In this document: positions 1 through 7,616 of the stretch, piece after piece | Numbering within the stretch: position 1 is the first letter of the stretch | How the letters are laid out: the number at the start of each line of letters is the position of its first letter | Origin: an uncultured Chromatiaceae bacterium | GTDB taxonomy: Bacteria; Pseudomonadota; Gammaproteobacteria; Enterobacterales; Alteromonadaceae | DNA length: 12,717 bases | NCBI GenBank assembly: GCA_946481195.1 | Contig: CAMLNG010000055.1 | Location: 1 to 12,717 of the forward strand | Reading direction: 5' to 3' | Notes under the pieces: model-generated | Databases searched by the model: none | What the model saw: only the letters and a program-made list of their open reading frames with translations | Told to the model about the DNA's origin: nothing | Position numbers and translations under genes: made by a program

Positions 1-170
1 CCCTCGTCTCGTCGCGCGAACCCTAGCGCGCGCTGGACTATTGGGAAGGCTGGATGAACCGCCCCTCAACAGTTATGGCGCGCGCCATGCCAGCCCCCGA
101 CAGACCCGAAGGCGAACGCATCGCCAAGCTGCTCGCCCGCGCGGGCATCGCCAGCCGTCGCGAAGTCGAG
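1..170. other. Foreign high-GC segment at window start (probable assembly chimera)
   Basis: Bases 1-170 contain 117 G or C (69%), while bases 171-240 contain 33 of 70 (47%), like the rest of the receptor gene. The segment encodes the beginning of an S4-domain pseudouridine synthase (see the entry at 54-173) with high-GC codon choice (gcc, cgc, ctg/ctc), unlike everything downstream. The composition changes abruptly where the V-E-R codons of the two unrelated proteins coincide. Bases 1-53 hold no recognisable gene; GGGAAGG at 43-49 could be the ribosome binding site of the ATG at 54. Seen: the composition step and protein identity change. Inferred: a chimeric join from an alphaproteobacterial genome rather than natural transfer. 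Confidence 0.8.
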
Positions 171-173
171 CGG
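54..173 (+). pseudogene. N-terminal fragment of 23S rRNA pseudouridine synthase RluB-like protein
   Basis: Residues 20-40 of this open frame read GERIAKLLARAGIASRREVER, the start of the S4 RNA-binding domain of the RluB/RsuA pseudouridine synthase family. In that family REVER is normally followed by M-I and a glycine-containing turn. Here the frame instead continues as I-E-V-T-G-S-R, the TonB-box region of an outer-membrane receptor. Only about 40 residues are present: no catalytic domain, so the fragment cannot be an enzyme. Possible starts are the ATGs at 54, 75 and 87; the one at 54 has GGGAAGG four bases upstream. The alanine/arginine-rich, high-GC style suits an alphaproteobacterial donor. 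Identification rests on memory of the family's sequence. Confidence 0.75.
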
Positions 174-2834
174 ATTGAAGTAACAGGTTCACGGATTAAA
201 CGTGCTGATGTTGAAACAGCCAGTCCGGTGTCTGTGTTTGATATTGGTGATATTAAAGACACTGGTTCAGTAACAATTGCTGAGTTCTTACGGACTACTG
301 CCTCTTCATCTGGTGGTTTTAACGAATCTCAAGGTCTGAGTCAGGCAGGTGGTGCTTCTTCTGTTGGTATTAAAGGCTTTAGCCCTGAATATACTCTGAT
401 CCTGTTGAATGGTCGTCGGATTGGTAAAAACTCTGCCGGTGGTATTTTCACAGATATCAACCAGTTACCAATGGCCGCTGTAGAACGTATTGAAGTACTG
501 TCAGACGGTGCGTCTGCGATTTACGGTTCTGACGCTGTTGCCGGTGTTATTAACGTAATTACCAAAAAAGATTTCGAAGGTATTCAAATTGAAGGCCGTG
601 GTGGCTTCGGTGTTGAAGAACATGATGGTCAGGAAGGCACTGTTTCTGTCGTCGCTGGTACTTCCAGTGACAAAACCAACATTATGATTGCTGTTGATCA
701 TTTCGAAAAAAATGCAACACCAATGTCACACCGCAACCTCGGTAGTTCAGCGGTATTAAAAGATGCCAATGGTAACGTGATCCCAGGCGGCGAAGGTCGT
801 AGTCCATCAGGTACGCCAGGTTATACAACACTTTCCCGTGTTACAGGTGCAGGTTCAACAATTGCTGCCAGCGCTTTGGGTAACGATGTAATGGATTCGT
901 GCCCGGCAGACCGGGTGAACTCAAGCAATCAGTGTTTGTACGACGTGGGTCCTCTGTACTTCGCAAACCCGGAAACCAATCGGCAGAGTATTTTCACTCA
1001 GGTCACGCATCAGTATAACGACGACCTGAAACTGAATGCTCAGTTCCGTTACAACCGCGTTTATGTGCTGAACTCTAACGGTGCTGCTCCAGGTGGTTTA
1101 ACACTGGCGGGTGGTACTGCTAAGGTACAACCTTCACAATACGTTGTTGATTACCTGTTTAATGACCGTTACAAAGGCAACGCTGCACTGGCTCAGCAAG
1201 CTCTTGATGAGCTGAAAGCCGGTAAAGCATCTCTGACAGTTGTTCGTCGTTTCCTTGACTTCGGTAACCGTAACAAAGACGTGACTAACCAGACCTATGA
1301 AGCGGTCTCTGGTTTCGAATACAACATTAATGACGACTACACCTTAACTGGTGACCTCGGTTTCTCGCGCTTAACGAACCAGCAGGCTGGTACTACCGGT
1401 AACCTGATCACCAGTAGCGCAACTGAAGCTTTTGTTTCAGGCAAACTGAACCCGTTTGTTGTCAACGATTGTAGCTCTGCAGCATTAAAAGCAATCTGTG
1501 ACCCACTGAACGCAAAAATCCACCGGACTTCTGAATATACAGTTGGTTTCGGTTCTTTAGTGTTAAGTGGTCTGTTGCCGTTTGAGCTGAGTGGTGGCCA
1601 GGTTGGTATCGCAACAGGTATCGATGCCCGCAACGAATACTACAACGACGTTTCTGACCCAGCGACAGTGCGTGGTGAAGTATTAGGTGGCGCCGGTTCT
1701 AACGGTGGCGGTACTTATCATAACGAAGCTGCATTTGTTGAATTGTCTTTACCAGTTCTGGAAAGTGTTGAAATCACTGCAGCTGGTCGTCACGATAAAG
1801 CCGACTGGTCTTTGGCTGATGATTCACAAACCACTTACTCAACAAAAATCACCTACCGTCCAACTGACGAGCTGATGTTACGCGCATCAACAGGTTCTGG
1901 TTTTAAAGCTCCAAACCTGAGCAACCTGTTCCTGGCAACGTCAAGCGGTGTGTTACGTGCAATCGATACCAAGCTGTGTAATGCAGCGGTAGCAGCTGGC
2001 GGTGACCCGACCAAACACGCTGACTGTCAGGTCAAAGAACTGAACTCACGCAGCGGTGGTAACCCTGAGCTGACTTCAGAGCGTTCAAAAACAACGACCG
2101 TTGGTATTGTATATGAGCCAATCGATAACCTGTCTTTCTCTCTGGATTACTGGCGCCTGAAAATTGATAACATCATCGGTTCTTTGGGTATTCAGGAAAT
2201 CCTGAACGAAGAAGCTGCTGGTCGTCTGACCGAGCTGGTTATCCGCTCACCAGAGGGGGTAGTGAACGATTCGCTGCGTCAGGGTTATGTACGTACTAAC
2301 CTGCAGAACCTGAACGAGCGTGAAGCTGATGGTTTAATTCTGGATGCAACTGATAAATCAGATATCGGTTTCGGTACTCTGACGACAAATCTGCGTGCAG
2401 AATACCGTCTGAAAGATATGAACCAGAGCTCGAAGTCACAACCTTTATGTGACAGCACCAAAACTGGCGGTAACCTGACAGGGAATGCCCGGTTTACTCT
2501 GGAAGTTGCTGAATACGAAGCAACACTGTCTGCACGTTACATCGATGGTGACGATATCTATAACAGCCGTGATACAGCGAACAAGTCCTGTAACCTGTTA
2601 GGTTATCAGCTGGCTGACGGCACACGTACACCGTTAAAACGCGCAAGCTACACTGAGTTTACCCTGAGCGGTACTTACAACGTGTCTGCTGATACATCAG
2701 TGAACGTTGGTATCCGCAACCTGTTTGACCGTGATCCTCCGTTCAGTGCCTGGAACGCCTGGCCGTTCTACGATCAGCAACTGTTTGCTAACCAAGGCCG
2801 CTTTGCGTACTTCGGTTTCAGCACTAAGTTCTGA
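54..2834 (+). CDS. TonB-dependent outer-membrane receptor, 5' end replaced by foreign sequence
   Basis: Genuine receptor sequence starts at about base 171. From there the protein has the TonB-box-like segment IEVTGSRIKR (residues 41-50), a plug domain (about 55-180, with VGIKGFSPEYTLILLNGRR, VERIEVLSDGASAIYGSDAV and GVINVITKKDFEG), then a long beta-barrel ending in the aromatic YFGFSTKF, the usual C-terminal signal for barrel assembly. Such receptors take up bound ligands across the outer membrane using TonB/ExbBD energy. Several closely spaced cysteine pairs (for example CPADRVNSSNQC) suggest disulfide-closed extracellular loops. The substrate is unknown; no siderophore- or cobalamin-specific feature was recognised. 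The first 40 residues belong to an RluB-like protein and replace the signal peptide, so this frame as read could not be exported. The true gene probably starts with ~40 other residues as in the paralogue at 4620. It is followed by its own terminator. Confidence 0.9.
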   Translation: MNRPSTVMARAMPAPDRPEGERIAKLLARAGIASRREVERIEVTGSRIKRADVETASPVSVFDIGDIKDTGSVTIAEFLRTTASSSGGFNESQGLSQAGGASSVGIKGFSPEYTLILLNGRRIGKNSAGGIFTDINQLPMAAVERIEVLSDGASAIYGSDAVAGVINVITKKDFEGIQIEGRGGFGVEEHDGQEGTVSVVAGTSSDKTNIMIAVDHFEKNATPMSHRNLGSSAVLKDANGNVIPGGEGRSPSGTPGYTTLSRVTGAGSTIAASALGNDVMDSCPADRVNSSNQCLYDVGPLYFANPETNRQSIFTQVTHQYNDDLKLNAQFRYNRVYVLNSNGAAPGGLTLAGGTAKVQPSQYVVDYLFNDRYKGNAALAQQALDELKAGKASLTVVRRFLDFGNRNKDVTNQTYEAVSGFEYNINDDYTLTGDLGFSRLTNQQAGTTGNLITSSATEAFVSGKLNPFVVNDCSSAALKAICDPLNAKIHRTSEYTVGFGSLVLSGLLPFELSGGQVGIATGIDARNEYYNDVSDPATVRGEVLGGAGSNGGGTYHNEAAFVELSLPVLESVEITAAGRHDKADWSLADDSQTTYSTKITYRPTDELMLRASTGSGFKAPNLSNLFLATSSGVLRAIDTKLCNAAVAAGGDPTKHADCQVKELNSRSGGNPELTSERSKTTTVGIVYEPIDNLSFSLDYWRLKIDNIIGSLGIQEILNEEAAGRLTELVIRSPEGVVNDSLRQGYVRTNLQNLNEREADGLILDATDKSDIGFGTLTTNLRAEYRLKDMNQSSKSQPLCDSTKTGGNLTGNARFTLEVAEYEATLSARYIDGDDIYNSRDTANKSCNLLGYQLADGTRTPLKRASYTEFTLSGTYNVSADTSVNVGIRNLFDRDPPFSAWNAWPFYDQQLFANQGRFAYFGFSTKF

Positions 2835-2880
2835 TAACGGCGGCTATAGCAGCTTGACCTGAATCAGTGTAAAAAGTGAC

Positions 2881-2910
2881 AAAAACCGCTCAAATGAGCG
2901 GTTTTTTTTT
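2881..2910 (+). terminator. Rho-independent terminator of the first TonB receptor
   Basis: The arms CCGCTC (2886-2891) and GAGCGG (2896-2901) pair around an AAAT loop and are followed by nine T's (2902-2910). Five A's before the stem extend pairing with the T run, so it could also act on the opposite strand. It lies about 50 bases past the receptor stop codon and separates it from the next gene. Confidence 0.93.
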
Positions 2911-2990
2911 GCCCGCGGGGATCTGGCAAAATAGTTCAGCCGTTAGGATGCAAGCGCAGTACGAATCAGCTCTCTCAGTTTGTTACAATT

Positions 2991-3020
2991 TTGTAGTTTC
3001 ATCGCCGGGGAAATTATATT
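2991..3020 (+). promoter_or_regulatory. Weak candidate promoter for the retropepsin-like gene
   Basis: TTGTAG (2991-2996) and TATATT (3015-3020) are separated by 18 bases. The -10 element is one base from consensus but the -35 element is poor. Just upstream is TACAATTTTGTA (2984-2995), five-base inverted arms around TT, which could be an operator. The gene lies after a strong terminator, so some promoter is needed between 2911 and 3056; this is the best seen. Confidence 0.35.
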
Positions 3021-3064
3021 AAAACCGACGGCAGACAAAACTTTCAGCATTTAATCAGGAGTGA

Positions 3065-4009
3065 ATGATGCTTAAATTTGGTTTGGTAATTCTGGTGTTT
3101 TTAACCGGAGCCGTGCAGGCAGCCACGACAGAGTGGCTCGACTTTGAACTTAAAGATAATGCAATTCAGTTTCCGGTAGTTATTAACGGTCAGCCCGGTA
3201 ATGCCATCCTGGATCCCACATCCCGTGTCAACATGCTATCGCCTGGTTTTGTTGCAGGTAACAAACAGCAGTTGCGCCAAACCGGTGTTACTGTTTTTCG
3301 TGATGACAATGGCGAACGGAACGCTGAAGTTTTTCAACAAGTAAAAGTAGGTATTTTTGGTGTCGATTTGACGTTTAATGACATGATCGCCGATGCACGA
3401 GACCGGGCTTCTCTGGTGCTCGGCATTCCATTTTTCCGCAGCTATATTGTTCAGATTGATTTCCCGAAACGGAAGATGCGTTTGATCGGCCGAAAAGATT
3501 TGAACATGAAAAAAGTAGCGAATACGGAAATGCGACCGCAGGTCGACTCTAAGGTCGCAAGCACTTTTGGTGCGCAGTCAATTAAATCAAATGACCAGTC
3601 TGCGCGTGCGGTCAAAGTGGTCCTGAATGGTCAGCCGTTATGGCTGACACTCGATTTCACCAATGGTGCTGGTGTACTAACAACTCGTGAAACTGCGACA
3701 AAGCTGAAAGCTTTAACAAAAGCTTATGCTGGCGATAGTAGCCTGATCGCAAAAACATTACCGGCAGCCGCTGAGTTTTATACGGTCGATACGCTGAAGA
3801 TCGGCCCGTTTGAACTGGAAGGAGTGCTTTTGGGCGTCGAAACTGAAAATGGCAAACGCTTATACCCGGCAGTAAAACGCGGCGACAAGACAGGAACTTA
3901 CGTCAATAAAGCAGTATTACCGGATGGTGTGCTTGGCTTAGATTTGCTGCAACACCTGATAGTCACTTATGATTACACTGATGCATTGATCGCGTTAAAC
4001 GCTGAGTAG
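3065..4009 (+). CDS. Secreted two-lobed retropepsin-like (aspartyl protease fold) protein
   Basis: A 314-residue protein with a clear Sec signal peptide (hydrophobic run 5-18, likely cut after VQA at 19 or AA at 20). It then has two similar lobes. Lobe 1 (about 30-145) has FPVVINGQPGNAILDPTS and closes with LVLGIPFFRSYIVQIDF. Lobe 2 (about 180-314) has VKVVLNGQPLWLTLDFTNGAG and closes with GVLGLDLLQHLIVTYDY. This layout (strand, INGQP, hydrophobic-Asp turn, then GxxFL plus basic strands) matches clan AA retropepsin-like proteins. The catalytic Asp-Thr/Ser-Gly is altered at both sites: Asp-Pro-Thr-Ser at residue 50 and Asp-Phe-Thr-Asn at 197. It may therefore bind rather than cut peptides. Two adjacent ATGs (3065, 3068) are possible; AGGAG at 3057-3061 is better spaced from 3068. 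It sits between two TonB receptors, with its own terminator. Role unknown; periplasmic or envelope location inferred. Confidence 0.8.
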   Translation: MMLKFGLVILVFLTGAVQAATTEWLDFELKDNAIQFPVVINGQPGNAILDPTSRVNMLSPGFVAGNKQQLRQTGVTVFRDDNGERNAEVFQQVKVGIFGVDLTFNDMIADARDRASLVLGIPFFRSYIVQIDFPKRKMRLIGRKDLNMKKVANTEMRPQVDSKVASTFGAQSIKSNDQSARAVKVVLNGQPLWLTLDFTNGAGVLTTRETATKLKALTKAYAGDSSLIAKTLPAAAEFYTVDTLKIGPFELEGVLLGVETENGKRLYPAVKRGDKTGTYVNKAVLPDGVLGLDLLQHLIVTYDYTDALIALNAE

Positions 4010-4032
4010 CTTTTAGCAAAATTGAACCCGAT

Positions 4033-4065
4033 AAAACACCCGCAGCAGCGGGTGTTTTGCTTTTT
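4033..4065 (+). terminator. Rho-independent terminator of the retropepsin-like gene
   Basis: A perfect 11-bp stem, AAAACACCCGC (4033-4043) with GCGGGTGTTTT (4048-4058), closes a four-base loop AGCA and is followed by GCTTTTT. It starts 24 bases after the stop codon. The A and T runs on either side would let it work in both directions. Confidence 0.93.
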
Positions 4066-4473
4066 GGACCTTAGCCAGGAAAAAACATCCAGCACTTCCA
4101 ACTTTGGTGGCTTGAATGACTAGGTTTGTCCTTTGAAAGTGCAGTTGTATCTGTTTACTGTGATCGTATTCGAAACAAAGGTTTGCGAAAGAAGCTGCGG
4201 TCATCAAAAACATGTATAGGAAGGATGTACTAAAAAATTTACGCGGTTATTTTGTGTGCAATCAGTTTGCCAAACTTCTTCTGTCGACGACGACGCTAAT
4301 TTGCTGAATTTAACCAAACAAATGTAACAATTTATCATTCTGTAAACATATTTACCTGAAGCGGTTTTCCTTTCATCAGAATATTTGTCAAGTAGCAAAA
4401 AAACACGCGACTACGGTTATTGAAATAAGTTCCTGCTCCCCACTGAATAGACCAGGAATTTGTGTAAAAGCGG

Positions 4474-4503
4474 TTGACCCATGCAAAAAAATACTCTTAT
4501 TAT
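4474..4503 (+). promoter_or_regulatory. Candidate sigma70 promoter of the second TonB receptor
   Basis: TTGACC (4474-4479) and TATTAT (4498-4503) each differ from consensus by one base and are 18 bases apart. Transcription would start near 4510 and give a leader of roughly 110 bases before the ATG at 4620. It is the best match in the intergenic region, read by eye only. Confidence 0.6.
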
Positions 4504-4514
4504 CCAGTGGTCAG

Positions 4515-4603
4515 TTTCCGCACATCGCGGAAAAAATTGCCCGAACTACCGGTATTACGGGCGATGCCAGTTGACTTACAGACAACAAAATCACTGCTAA
4601 GTG
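4515..4603 (+). promoter_or_regulatory. Leader with three consecutive stem-loops before the TonB receptor
   Basis: Three inverted repeats follow each other: TTTCCGC/GCGGAAA (4515-4521 with 4527-4533), TTGCCCG/CGGGCGA (4537-4543 with 4558-4564, one G-T pair) and CACT/AGTG (4592-4595 with 4600-4603). The last ends five bases before the ribosome binding site AGGGAG. A 17-codon frame (4564-4617) ends two bases before the receptor start. Together these could tune translation of an abundant outer-membrane protein. No known riboswitch class is recognised, and a regulatory role is inference. Confidence 0.35.
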
Positions 4604-4619
4604 GTCCAGGGAGATAATA

Positions 4620-7484
4620 ATGTTTAGTAACAATAAAACAGCAAATGCCGTGCGTATTGCCCTTGCATTCGGTGCTGCTTCAACTGCGGCTTTTACCTCA
4701 GCCTCAGTGTCTGCTCAGGAGCAGACGGAAGAAGCAAAAGATAAAGTTGAACGGATTGAAGTAACAGGTTCGCGGATTAAACGTGTTGACGTTGAAACTG
4801 CAAGCCCGGTTCAAATCACTTCATCTGAAGACATCAAACTGTCAGGTTTCACCAAAATCGAAGACCTGATGAACAGCCTGCCACAAATCGAAGCCTCAGA
4901 AACTTCATTCCAGGCAAACGGCGCTTCTGGTAACGCGCCACTGGTCTTACGTGGTCTGGGTGCACAGCGTACCTTAGTTCTGGTGAACGGCCGTCGTCTG
5001 CAACCAGGCGGTATCTATAACGCCGGTGCTGCTGACGTTAACCAAATCCCTTCAGCCCTGGTTGAGCGCGTCGAAGTGCTGACCGGTGGTGGTTCTGCAA
5101 CTTATGGTGCAGACGCTGTTGCGGGTGTTGTGAACTTCGTAATGAAAAAAGATTTCGAAGGCATGGAACTGACCTTAGGTGGTTCAGGTTACCAGCACGA
5201 CAACGACAACAAATATATTCAGGGTCTGATGGACAAACGTAAGTTTGAGTACCCTACAGGCAGCTCAGGTATTGACGGTAAAACCGGCAATATCGACCTG
5301 ACCATGGGTGGTTCATTAGGTTCTAAAGGTCATGTGACTGCTTATGCTACATGGCGTCAGGTTGACGAGCTGCGTCAGTCAGCCCGTGACTATTCAAGCT
5401 GTGCGCTGAACGATCCAGGTACAGGTTGTGGTGGTTCTGGTAACGCCATCGTGCCAAACTTCTATTTCTATCCGGTAGTAAACGGTGAAACGGATTACGA
5501 TCAGGAGAAATTCTGGACACTGAACTCAAGCAGCCAGTTCATTCCTTCTTCTGGCAACGTATATAACTACGCGCCAATCAACCACTTCATGCGTCCGGAC
5601 GAGCGTTACACTTTAGGTGCGTTCGCCAACTATGAAATCAGCGAATATGTTCGTCCGTACTTAGAAGTGTCGTTCATGAACGACCGTACTGTGGCGCAAA
5701 TTGCTGAATCAGGTACTTTCTACGCTGAAGAATATCACTTAGATATCAACAACCCGCTGTTCAGCGATGCACAACGTGCCCAGTTCCGCTCTGCGTTCGG
5801 TAACGATGTCGAAACTATCGCTGCATACATCGGTAAACGGAACGTTGAAGGTGGCCCACGTCAGTCAGACCTGGAACACACCTCTTTCCGTATCGTGACT
5901 GGTACAGAAGGTATCATCAACGATACATGGTCATATGACGTGTCATTCCAGCACGGCGTCACCACTTCTGGTGTTGCTTACCTGAACGACTTCTTCGGCC
6001 CACGTATCGCGCAAGCTTTAGGTGCTGAAGGTGCAGATCCATGTACTGGTTCATGTATCCCTTACCAAGTGTTCAAGTATCAGGGTATTACATCAGCTCA
6101 GGCTGGTAACCTGACTGGTACTGCAGTCATGAAAGGTGTGACTTCAGAAACTATCCTGAACGGTTTCGCTTCTGGTGAGCTTGGCTTTAACCTGCCGTCA
6201 CACTCTATGCCAGTCGCTGCTGTTATCGGTGTTGAACACCGTGAAAACAAATTCGAACGTACTGCGGACGAAGTATTCGCCAAAGGCTTACTGTTAGGTC
6301 AGGGCGGTCAGACCTCTTCTATCGAAGGTGGTTACACCGTGAAAGAAGTGTTCGGTGAATTAAGCATCCCGCTGGTTGAAGATTTCGGTATCTTCAAAGA
6401 CGTGACTTTAGGTCTGGGTGGTCGTTATTCAGATTACTCAACTTCAGGCAGCGAGCCAACTTACAAAGCTGAACTGGACTGGACACCGATTGACGACTGG
6501 AAAATCCGCGCCAGCTACAACCGCGCAGTTCGTGCACCTAACGTAGGTGAACTGTTCGCACCACAAACTAACGGTCTGTGGGGCGGTACTGACGGCTGTT
6601 CAGGCGCAACTCCGAAATACACTGCAGCACAATGTGCTAATACTGGTGTTTCTGCAGCGCAATACGGCAAAATTTCTGCAAGCCCAGCAGGTCAATACAA
6701 TGGTATTTTCGGTGGTAACTTAGAGCTGAAACCAGAAATCGCTGACACTATGTCATTCGGTGTGGTTGGTCAGCCTCTGGACAACCTGAACCTGTCAATC
6801 GACTACTGGGATATCCAGCTGGACGAAGTTATCGGTAACGTGTCTGCTCAGCTGACTGTTGACCAGTGTGCTCTGACCGGTGTTGCTGCATTCTGTAACA
6901 ACGTAGTTCGTGCTCCTAACGGCAGCCTGTGGTTAGGTACTGCTGGTTATGTTCAGGCAACCAACATCAACTTAGCAAGCCGTCACTGGCGTGGTATTGA
7001 CGTCAGCTCAAACTACGAACAGGAAGTGTTCGGTGGTAAGCTGACTGTGAAGATGATCGGCTCTATCAACATGAAGAAAGAGTACGAATCACTGCCAGGC
7101 AACTCTTCAGCAACTTATGACTGTTCTGGTAACGTCAGCGTTGACTGTTTCGCTCAGCCGAAATGGCGTCACACTCTGTCAGCCAGCTACACCACAGGTG
7201 ACTGGTGGTCAGCTACTGCGAAATGGCGTTACTATGGCAAAGTGGACTACAAAGGTACAACTGACAAGCTGATCCCGAACGGTATCAGTGCACAGAGCTA
7301 CCTGGACTTAGTCGGTTCATTTGACCTGAACGACCATGTTAGCTTACTGGCTGGTGTGAACAACGTACTGGACAAAGAGCCACCAATGGTTGGTCTGACT
7401 CTGTCTACAAACGCGAACACCGTATCAGGTTACTACGACACACTGGGTCGTTACCTGCACGCCAGCGTAACAGTTCGCTTCTAA
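4620..7484 (+). CDS. TonB-dependent outer-membrane receptor (intact)
   Basis: A 954-residue receptor with an N-terminal signal peptide (about 1-32, likely cut after VSA before QEQ), the TonB-box segment VERIEVTGSRIKR (43-55) and a plug domain (about 60-180, with LVLRGLGAQRTLVLVNGRR and VERVEVLTGGGSATYGADAV). A large barrel follows, ending in a C-terminal phenylalanine (LHASVTVRF). It is a paralogue of the receptor to the left: the DNA encoding the TonB-box block is almost the same (one mismatch in the first 34 bases from CGGATTGAAG), but the barrels diverge. Cysteine pairs such as CALNDPGTGC, CTGSC and CSGNVSVDC suggest disulfide-closed surface loops. Transport is energised by TonB/ExbBD; the ligand cannot be read from the sequence. 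ATG at 4620 has AGGGAG six bases upstream. A promoter and structured leader precede it, and a terminator follows. Confidence 0.93.
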   Translation: MFSNNKTANAVRIALAFGAASTAAFTSASVSAQEQTEEAKDKVERIEVTGSRIKRVDVETASPVQITSSEDIKLSGFTKIEDLMNSLPQIEASETSFQANGASGNAPLVLRGLGAQRTLVLVNGRRLQPGGIYNAGAADVNQIPSALVERVEVLTGGGSATYGADAVAGVVNFVMKKDFEGMELTLGGSGYQHDNDNKYIQGLMDKRKFEYPTGSSGIDGKTGNIDLTMGGSLGSKGHVTAYATWRQVDELRQSARDYSSCALNDPGTGCGGSGNAIVPNFYFYPVVNGETDYDQEKFWTLNSSSQFIPSSGNVYNYAPINHFMRPDERYTLGAFANYEISEYVRPYLEVSFMNDRTVAQIAESGTFYAEEYHLDINNPLFSDAQRAQFRSAFGNDVETIAAYIGKRNVEGGPRQSDLEHTSFRIVTGTEGIINDTWSYDVSFQHGVTTSGVAYLNDFFGPRIAQALGAEGADPCTGSCIPYQVFKYQGITSAQAGNLTGTAVMKGVTSETILNGFASGELGFNLPSHSMPVAAVIGVEHRENKFERTADEVFAKGLLLGQGGQTSSIEGGYTVKEVFGELSIPLVEDFGIFKDVTLGLGGRYSDYSTSGSEPTYKAELDWTPIDDWKIRASYNRAVRAPNVGELFAPQTNGLWGGTDGCSGATPKYTAAQCANTGVSAAQYGKISASPAGQYNGIFGGNLELKPEIADTMSFGVVGQPLDNLNLSIDYWDIQLDEVIGNVSAQLTVDQCALTGVAAFCNNVVRAPNGSLWLGTAGYVQATNINLASRHWRGIDVSSNYEQEVFGGKLTVKMIGSINMKKEYESLPGNSSATYDCSGNVSVDCFAQPKWRHTLSASYTTGDWWSATAKWRYYGKVDYKGTTDKLIPNGISAQSYLDLVGSFDLNDHVSLLAGVNNVLDKEPPMVGLTLSTNANTVSGYYDTLGRYLHASVTVRF

Positions 7485-7501
7485 TCCGAAGCTGAACCCT
7501 G

Positions 7502-7530
7502 AAAAAGCCGGCTGATGCCGGCTTTTTTTT
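7502..7530 (+). terminator. Rho-independent terminator of the second TonB receptor
   Basis: GCCGGC (7507-7512) pairs with GCCGGC (7517-7522) around TGAT, extended by five A-T pairs, and is followed by eight T's (7523-7530). It begins 18 bases after the receptor stop codon and separates the receptor from the sulfotransferase gene. Confidence 0.93.
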
Positions 7531-7616
7531 AAGCATTTTTAATGTCGGGCCCGTGCGGGAACATTCTTGCCGTAGGCCTGGCTTTTTGAAACAGGCTTTT
7601 CGCCGTTGGAATTTGT

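Larger units (their letters stand above)
4066..4619. other. Long intergenic region upstream of the second TonB receptor
   Basis: About 550 bases without a convincing gene on either strand. The left 400 bases are AT-rich with no clear structure; the small minus-strand frames there lack ribosome binding sites and family resemblance. The right part holds a candidate promoter (4474-4503), a leader with three small stem-loops (4515-4603) and a ribosome binding site, AGGGAG at 4608-4613. No cobalamin box or other recognised riboswitch core was found. Confidence 0.7.

Noticed and set aside
54..2834. A genuine RluB-TonB receptor fusion protein
   Set aside because: The first part has only half an RNA-binding domain, removes the receptor's signal peptide, and changes base composition sharply at the join; an artefact is far more likely.
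4481..4600. A 39-codon plus-strand frame upstream of the second receptor
   Set aside because: It has no ribosome binding site, its ATG lies between the candidate -35 and -10 elements, and its sequence resembles no family I know.
4066..4619. Cobalamin or other riboswitch upstream of the TonB receptor
   Set aside because: No B12-box or other recognised riboswitch core could be found; only small simple stem-loops are present.
7576..7600. A second terminator before the sulfotransferase gene (GCCTG/CAGGC then TTTT)
   Set aside because: Only five pairs around an 11-base loop and four T's, right after a strong terminator; too weak to call.
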